Below, piece after piece: positions 59,370 to 64,000 of a DNA stretch of 64,000 nt. The DNA comes from Ensifer sp. LC163 (GTDB lineage: Bacteria > Pseudomonadota > Alphaproteobacteria > Rhizobiales > Rhizobiaceae), in the NCBI RefSeq assembly GCF_001695855.1, contig NZ_MBSS01000012.1:310001-374000 (forward strand), written 5' to 3'. Position numbers and translations under genes: made by a program. Every line of letters begins with the position of its first letter. The first letter of the stretch is position 1. The notes below the pieces were generated by a model. It ran no database searches and was not told the DNA's origin. It saw only the letters and a list, made by a program, of their open reading frames with translations.

Positions 59370-60272
59370 ATGATTTCTGCCGACAACCTCTCCCCCGGCC
59401 AACTCGCCGCCCTGCTCGCATTCCATGCGGATGCGGGTGTCGAGTGGCTGATGGAGGAGGAGCCGGTCGATCGCTTCGCCGAGTTCGAGGCGATGAAGGC
59501 GGCACGTTCCGACTTGCGGCAACAGGCCGATTCGCGCCAACAGGCGAGCGCAAGCCAGCCGGCAGGCCGCTCGGAGGCCTCGCCCGCAACGCGGCAGCCG
59601 GCCAGCCCGGCCGCTGGCCAAGCCCGCGCGCCAGCACCCGTTGCAAACGCGCCGGCGGTGGCCATCCCCGACGCCCAAGCCGTCAAGGAGGCGCAGTTTG
59701 CCGCCGATTCGGCGCGATCGCTCGCCGAGTTACGATTGGCAATGGAAGGCTTCGTCGGCTGCAACCTCAGAAACAGCGCCCGCAATCTCGTCTTTGCCGA
59801 AGGCGATCCGTCCAACGGCATCATGATCGTCGGCCCCATGCCCTATGCCGATGACGATCGTGACGGCCAGCCCTTCTCGGGCAGGCTGGGCGACATGCTC
59901 AACCGCATGCTCGCCGGCATCGGCCTGTCGCGCGAGGGTGTCCTGCTCAGCAACGTCGTACCATGGCGTCCGCCGGGCAACCGCGTGCCGACCGCCCGAG
60001 AAGCCGATATCTGCCGCCCCTTCATCGAGCGCCAGGTTGCCCTGGCCGAGCCCAAGCACCTGTTGCTGCTCGGCAATTTTACGGCCCGCTTCTTCTTCGG
60101 CGGCAGCGACACCATCCACCAGCTGCGCGGCGAATGGCGTGATCTTCAAATCGGCGGACACACGGTTCAGACCCTTGCAACCCTGCACCCGCAAGACCTG
60201 GTGACGGCGCCGATCAGCAAGCGCTTCGCCTGGCAGGATATGCTTGCCTTCAAGGCCCGCATCAGCGGCTGA
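59370..60272 (+). CDS. Family-4-like uracil-DNA glycosylase without cluster cysteines
   Basis: The protein has 300 aa. Residues ~40-110 are a disordered Ala/Gln/Pro-rich linker. The glycosylase fold starts at FVGCNLRNSARNLVFAEGD, has IMIVGPMPYADDDRDGQPFSGRLGDMLNRML and VLLSNVVPWRPPGNR, and a late ATLHPQDL. Only two Cys are present, so the usual four-cysteine Fe-S site is missing. Uracil removal is likely but unproven. Confidence 0.8.
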   Translation: MISADNLSPGQLAALLAFHADAGVEWLMEEEPVDRFAEFEAMKAARSDLRQQADSRQQASASQPAGRSEASPATRQPASPAAGQARAPAPVANAPAVAIPDAQAVKEAQFAADSARSLAELRLAMEGFVGCNLRNSARNLVFAEGDPSNGIMIVGPMPYADDDRDGQPFSGRLGDMLNRMLAGIGLSREGVLLSNVVPWRPPGNRVPTAREADICRPFIERQVALAEPKHLLLLGNFTARFFFGGSDTIHQLRGEWRDLQIGGHTVQTLATLHPQDLVTAPISKRFAWQDMLAFKARISG

Positions 60273-60414
60273 AAGCCGGCTGCCCGGTTCATGAACAAAG
60301 TGTGAAAAAAGCCATGCGGTTTGCGCATATCTGCGCAGCGTTCTAATGCATTGCAAAATCTATGTTGCAGCGCAATATATCGACACGGGAGGAATGGAAT
60401 AAGGAACAAGAACC

Positions 60415-60591
60415 ATGACTGCCCGCTTTCGCCCGATCCACAGCAGCTTTGAGACGCTCCGTCACACCGACGCTGCCCGGCGGACGCCGTTCAACCGCTT
60501 CGGCACGGCAGCCAACGAGCAGATGACTGCAATCGGCCTTGCCCGGACCACCCGTCCGTCGCAGCTCTTCGCCGACTTCATCCAGCGCTGA
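60415..60591 (+). CDS. Small basic protein, 58 aa
   Basis: AAGGAACAAGA precedes the ATG. The sequence (MTARFRPIHSSFETLRHTD) is Arg/Thr-rich without Cys. It shares its leader and size with the next gene; no family recognised. Confidence 0.5.
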   Translation: MTARFRPIHSSFETLRHTDAARRTPFNRFGTAANEQMTAIGLARTTRPSQLFADFIQR

Positions 60592-60656
60592 TCCCCACGC
60601 GGTGCGCCGAAGGGCGCGTCGCGCGAATGAGACGACATAAGACAAGGAACAAGATC

Positions 60657-60812
60657 ATGACCAAGCCCATCGCAAGCCTCAAGGTCCTGTTCGATTCGAT
60701 CGCCGATATCGGCACTGCCGTCCGGGCCTCGCGCGAATACACCGCGCTCAGCACCACCAAGGACGCCCGCCGCGCCCATCGCTCGGCGATCAGCCCGCTG
60801 CTGCCGAACTGA
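60657..60812 (+). CDS. Small basic protein, 51 aa
   Basis: It has the same AAGGAACAAGA leader. The product (MTKPIASLKVLFDSIADIGT) has a helical N-terminus and an Arg/Ser-rich tail. Probably co-expressed with the preceding gene. Confidence 0.5.
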   Translation: MTKPIASLKVLFDSIADIGTAVRASREYTALSTTKDARRAHRSAISPLLPN

Positions 60813-61023
60813 TCGCCCCTCGCGACAGACCGTTACCGTCTTTTTGTTATCGGCTGTCGCAATCGACAGCGCTTTTGAAACTGGATAGAGCCACAGTCGT
60901 TTTCGACTTCGAAGCGACAGGTCTATCCGGCATCTTCGCCTGACTGCCCTCGCTCCGCATCGCGCCTTCGTTGCCAGCCACCCGGCTGGTCGACACGGCA
61001 CGCATTTGTTTTCAGGAGCGCCG

Positions 61024-62316
61024 ATGCTGGCCAGTCTCGCTTCCGTCCTCAGCCTGATGCTGTCCACTCTTTTGATGATGGTGGCCTTCGGCCTTCAGAG
61101 CTACGTGATCCCGGTTCGGTCCGTCGCCGAGAACTGGTCGACGATGACGGTGTCGGTCATCGCCACCGGCTACACGGTCGGCTTCACGCTTTCCTGCATC
61201 GTGACGCCGAAATTCGTGCTGCGGGTCGGCCACGTCCGCGTCTTCACGGCACTCATCACCCTGCTTTCGATCGCCATCCTGCTTTGCGGGCTTATCGTCG
61301 ACTGGCGCGCCTGGATCGCTTTTCGCGCCATATCCGGCTTCGCGATCTCCGGCAGCTATCTCGTCATCGAAAGCTGGCTGAACGAACGGGTGACCAACGA
61401 CAACCGCGGCATGCTGTTTTCGCTTTATCTGATCACCACGATGGTCGGCACCATCGGCGGGCAATACATGGTGCCGCTTGGAGACCCGACCAACACATCG
61501 CTCTTCATCCTCTGCGGCGTCCTGTTCTCGCTGGCGCTGCTGCCGACGGCACTCTCTTCGTCGCCGATGCCGGCGCCGCCGGCGCAGGCGCGATTCGACA
61601 TTCCCGGGCTGTTTCGCCGCTCTCCCGTTGCCGTGGTCGGCGGCTTTCTCGCCGGCGCGCTGTCGGGCGCCTGGTTGAACCTTGGCGGCGTGTTCACGCA
61701 GAAGATCGGCCTTTCGACCGGCGAAGGCGCAACATTGCTTGCCTCGCTCCTGACCGGCAGCGCCATCTCGCAGATCCCGATCGGTCGCGCCTCCGATCGC
61801 ACCGATCGGCGCATCATCATGGCCGGCTGCGGTATTGTCGGCGTGATCTCCTGCCTGGTCATGTCCGCGTCGATCGGCAGCAGCCCGACGGTGCTCTACG
61901 CGATCGCCGCCTGTGTCGGCTCGGTCCTGTTTCCGATCTATGCGCTGAACGTCGCCCACGCCAACGACCTCGCCAAACCCGACGAATATGTCGAAATCTC
62001 CTCGGGCCTGATGATCACTTACGGCCTTGGCACGATCTCCGGCCCGCTGATGGTCGGTCCTGTCATGGATCGGTTCGGGCCGGCGGCGCTGTTCCTCGTG
62101 CTTGCCGTCTATTTCGCGCTCTACGGCGGTTATGCGGCCTGGCGCATCCTGAGACGCGATCAACACCAGGGCCTGGTCGCCAAGACCGACTTCCAGGCGA
62201 CGACGGTGCTGCCCACACCAGGGCCCGACGTCACCAGCCCGATGGCACTGCAGGCGGCCCAAGATGGATTGATCGAGGACGACACGGTGCCTGCCTGGGA
62301 AAGGCAACCGGACTAG
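61024..62316 (+). CDS. MFS transporter
   Basis: The protein has 430 aa and twelve predicted helices. VIESWLNERVTNDNRGMLFS is a conserved motif of this MFS subgroup; GRASDRTDRRIIMAGC matches the loop 8-9 motif. AGGAG precedes ATG at 61,024. Substrate unknown. Confidence 0.88.
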   Translation: MLASLASVLSLMLSTLLMMVAFGLQSYVIPVRSVAENWSTMTVSVIATGYTVGFTLSCIVTPKFVLRVGHVRVFTALITLLSIAILLCGLIVDWRAWIAFRAISGFAISGSYLVIESWLNERVTNDNRGMLFSLYLITTMVGTIGGQYMVPLGDPTNTSLFILCGVLFSLALLPTALSSSPMPAPPAQARFDIPGLFRRSPVAVVGGFLAGALSGAWLNLGGVFTQKIGLSTGEGATLLASLLTGSAISQIPIGRASDRTDRRIIMAGCGIVGVISCLVMSASIGSSPTVLYAIAACVGSVLFPIYALNVAHANDLAKPDEYVEISSGLMITYGLGTISGPLMVGPVMDRFGPAALFLVLAVYFALYGGYAAWRILRRDQHQGLVAKTDFQATTVLPTPGPDVTSPMALQAAQDGLIEDDTVPAWERQPD

Positions 62317-62325
62317 AACCGGACG

Positions 62326-63264
62326 TCAGCCCTGCGGCGTGACGTGCTTGCGCGCGCCTTTACGTTCCAGGCCAAGCCGATGTTCGCGAAAGATGATGAA
62401 GATGCCGGCACCGACGACAATGGCGGTCCCGATCAGCATCGTAGCCGTCGGGACGTCATCAAACAGAAAATAGCCGATGATCAGGCCGAGCACGATCGAC
62501 GTGTATTCGAACGGCGCAATCGTCGACATGTCCGCGTGGCGGTAACTTTCGGTCAAGAGGATCTGCGCCACACCGCCGCAGAAGCCGGCCACCATCAGCA
62601 GCAGGAAGGCTTCGCGCGAAATGCTCGGCCAGCCGAACGGCAAGGTGGCAAGCGAAAAGACCGAGGCCGAGAGGGAGAAATAGAGCACAATCGTGTGCGT
62701 GCGCTCGGCCTTGACCAGCTTGCGCACCAGCACCATGGCGATCGCGCCGAGGGCCGCCGACAACAAAACCGCCGCCGCCCCGAGTGCCTCGGACGAGCCG
62801 AGACCGCCTTCGCGGAACAGTGTCAGCCGCGGCCAGGTGATGATCATGACGCCGACCAGACCGATGACCACGGCCGACCAGCGGTAGAGCCGGACGGTCT
62901 CGCCGAGAAAGATTGCTGCAAAGGCAACGGCGATCAGCGGCATCGCATAACCGATGGCGATGGCTTCGGGGAGCGGCAAATGCACGAGACCGTAGAAGCC
63001 GAAGCTCATCGCCAGGATGCCGACGAAGCCGCGTGCGATGTGGCCACCGAGATCCTTCGTCTTGAAAGCATCGCGCATTTGCCCGCGAAGGGCGAGGTAG
63101 CCGAGGATTGGCACCATGGCGAAGGCGGACCGGTAGAAGGTGATCTGGCCGGTGGCGATCTCACTTCCCGCCGCTTTGATCAAGGTCGACATGCACACGA
63201 AAATGACCACCGAAAGGACCTTGAGCAGGATCCCCTTCATCGGGTTTTCGACTTCGGCATCCAT
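62326..63264 (-). CDS. EamA/DMT-family transporter
   Basis: The protein has 312 aa and ten helices. GQITFYRSAFAMVPILGYLA and PLPEAIAIGYAMPLIAVAFAAIFLGE in the first repeat; STIAPFEYTSIVLGLIIGYF in the second. The pattern resembles RhaT/RarD-type DMT proteins. ATG at 63,264 is chosen; a GTG three codons earlier and an ATG eight codons later are alternatives. Convergent with the MFS gene. Confidence 0.85.
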   Translation of the reverse strand: MDAEVENPMKGILLKVLSVVIFVCMSTLIKAAGSEIATGQITFYRSAFAMVPILGYLALRGQMRDAFKTKDLGGHIARGFVGILAMSFGFYGLVHLPLPEAIAIGYAMPLIAVAFAAIFLGETVRLYRWSAVVIGLVGVMIITWPRLTLFREGGLGSSEALGAAAVLLSAALGAIAMVLVRKLVKAERTHTIVLYFSLSASVFSLATLPFGWPSISREAFLLLMVAGFCGGVAQILLTESYRHADMSTIAPFEYTSIVLGLIIGYFLFDDVPTATMLIGTAIVVGAGIFIIFREHRLGLERKGARKHVTPQG

Positions 63265-63684
63265 GGAAAGCACTTTTCGGACCTGAGCGGATAAGAACCG
63301 CAGCGGCGACAGCTTGGGAGATTTGGGCGAGAGGCTCGCCGGAGAACCATGTCACTCTAGCTGCGCCGCCTGCGAAAGTCGGATCAAACTTCTTGATGGC
63401 TTGTGTTTTTTCTTGATGAGTTCATCGAAGCAAAGGCAATCGCCATAATTCTTTAGCGAGGTCGAAAAAAACCTTTCCGATTTATTTCTTGTTAGTGCCA
63501 CTTCGATACACGTCAAAACGATAAGGGAGCGGGAAGAATACCGGACGCCATGTCTTTTCTGCCGGAAGCGCGGTCGCCGGCATCACAATCGTGTGGCATA
63601 TCCGGCTTTTCGCCCTTTGGCCTTTTCACCATCACAAGCGCCCTCTACAAATCCACCAGTAGCAAGGCGCGAGCGGGACTGACC
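63265..63684. other. Divergent intergenic region upstream of pepN
   Basis: About 420 bases with promoters for the EamA and pepN genes. An in-frame ATG at 63,550 could extend pepN by 45 residues, but the extension is not typical of the family. Confidence 0.5.
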
Positions 63685-64000
63685 ATGCGGACAAATACTG
63701 GCCAGATCATTCATCTGGAAGACTACCGGCCGACCGACTTCGTTCTTGAAAGAGTGGATCTGACCTTCGAGCTTGACCCGAAGGAAACCAAGGTCGAAGC
63801 GCGGCTGATCCTGCATCGGCGGGAAGGCGTGGACGCATCGGCGCCTCTGGTGCTTGACGGCGACGAGCTCGTCATGACCGGCCTGCTCCTCGACCAGGAA
63901 GAGCTTGCAGCCTCACTCTACGACGCTGCCGACGACACGCTGACGATCCGCGGTCTGCCCGAGGCCGCACCGTTCGAAGTCACCATCACCACGATGCTCT
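63685..64000 (+). CDS. pepN: Aminopeptidase N, 5' part (cut by window end)
   Basis: Translation gives MRTNTGQIIHLEDYRPTDF, LERVDLTFELDPKETKVEARL and EAAPFEVTITTML, the N-terminal beta-sandwich of M1-family aminopeptidase N. The zinc-binding HExxH lies beyond the window. No ribosome-binding site stands out; the start is chosen by family resemblance. Confidence 0.85.
   Translation, partial: MRTNTGQIIHLEDYRPTDFVLERVDLTFELDPKETKVEARLILHRREGVDASAPLVLDGDELVMTGLLLDQEELAASLYDAADDTLTIRGLPEAAPFEVTITTML

Noticed and set aside
61012-62307. 431-codon frame opposite the MFS gene
   Set aside because: Asp/Arg/Gln-rich shadow of membrane helices; no start signals.
1-64000. CRISPR arrays or insertion sequences
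   Set aside because: No regularly spaced repeats and no transposase or terminal inverted repeats were seen; short repeats are palindromic elements or operators.

Overview
The window looks like a chromosomal segment of an alphaproteobacterium in the Rhizobiaceae, most likely Sinorhizobium/Ensifer or a close relative. The reasons are high-GC coding with rhizobial gene content (AMP nucleosidase, ETF-ubiquinone oxidoreductase, a DUF1515-type phage protein, a GapR-like domain, a DUF6456-type regulator) and two copies of a palindromic intergenic mosaic repeat that I associate with Sinorhizobium-type genomes. All assignments were made by eye from the sequence; no database search was run.

Bases ~1-41,054 are mostly or wholly a temperate podovirus-like prophage. 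From right to left: a tyrosine integrase with a small Xis-like gene (39.7-41.0 kb) ends against the 5' half of a tRNA-Ser(GCU) gene at 41,054-41,097. A rightward early operon (34.5-40.9 kb: Gp157-like, RecT/Bet recombinase, HNH/Ref-like nuclease, DUF1643 and small genes) starts at a promoter whose 17-bp spacer is filled by a palindromic operator. A CI-like S24 repressor (33.3-34.0 kb) faces a leftward operon that begins with a Cro-like gene and runs through GapR-like, winged-helix, PP-loop ATPase, DUF1376/HNH, replication-initiator-like, DnaA-domain-IV-like and DUF6456 genes (33.2-27.3 kb). A small rightward regulatory cassette (26.5-27.2 kb) has its own twin operators. Then follows the leftward late module: terminase, SU10/P22-type portal, scaffold, SU10-type capsid, adaptors, nozzle-like protein, ejection proteins with a tail lysozyme, tail fibre with its assembly protein, and a lysis cassette of endolysin, overlapping spanins and a coiled-coil/TM protein (26.3-4.9 kb).

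Two accessory (moron) locations stand out. Between the ejection genes and the tail fibre (8.2-10.3 kb) lies a cassette encoding an HslV/proteasome-like N-terminal-nucleophile hydrolase of no known function. At the left end (0.1-4.6 kb) lie an AvcD-type two-domain deoxycytidylate deaminase, a known class of anti-phage nucleotide-depletion enzyme, and an OafA-type acyltransferase with an SGNH domain, a likely surface-modifying lysogenic-conversion gene. The left attachment site is not visible, so the element may extend beyond base 1.

Bases ~41,100-64,000 are ordinary host chromosome: a secreted caspase-Sel1-peptidoglycan-binding protein, two PilZ proteins, a HisC-like aminotransferase, small secreted or membrane proteins, YnfA, AMP nucleosidase (amn), a diacylglycerol-kinase-like protein, an Lrp/AsnC regulator divergent from a DMT exporter, a betaine/choline-type ABC permease and binding protein (no ATPase in view), ETF-QO with an upstream LiuR-like box, an Hsp70-like chaperone, a family-4-like uracil-DNA glycosylase without the usual cluster cysteines, MFS and EamA transporters, and the start of pepN cut by the window end.
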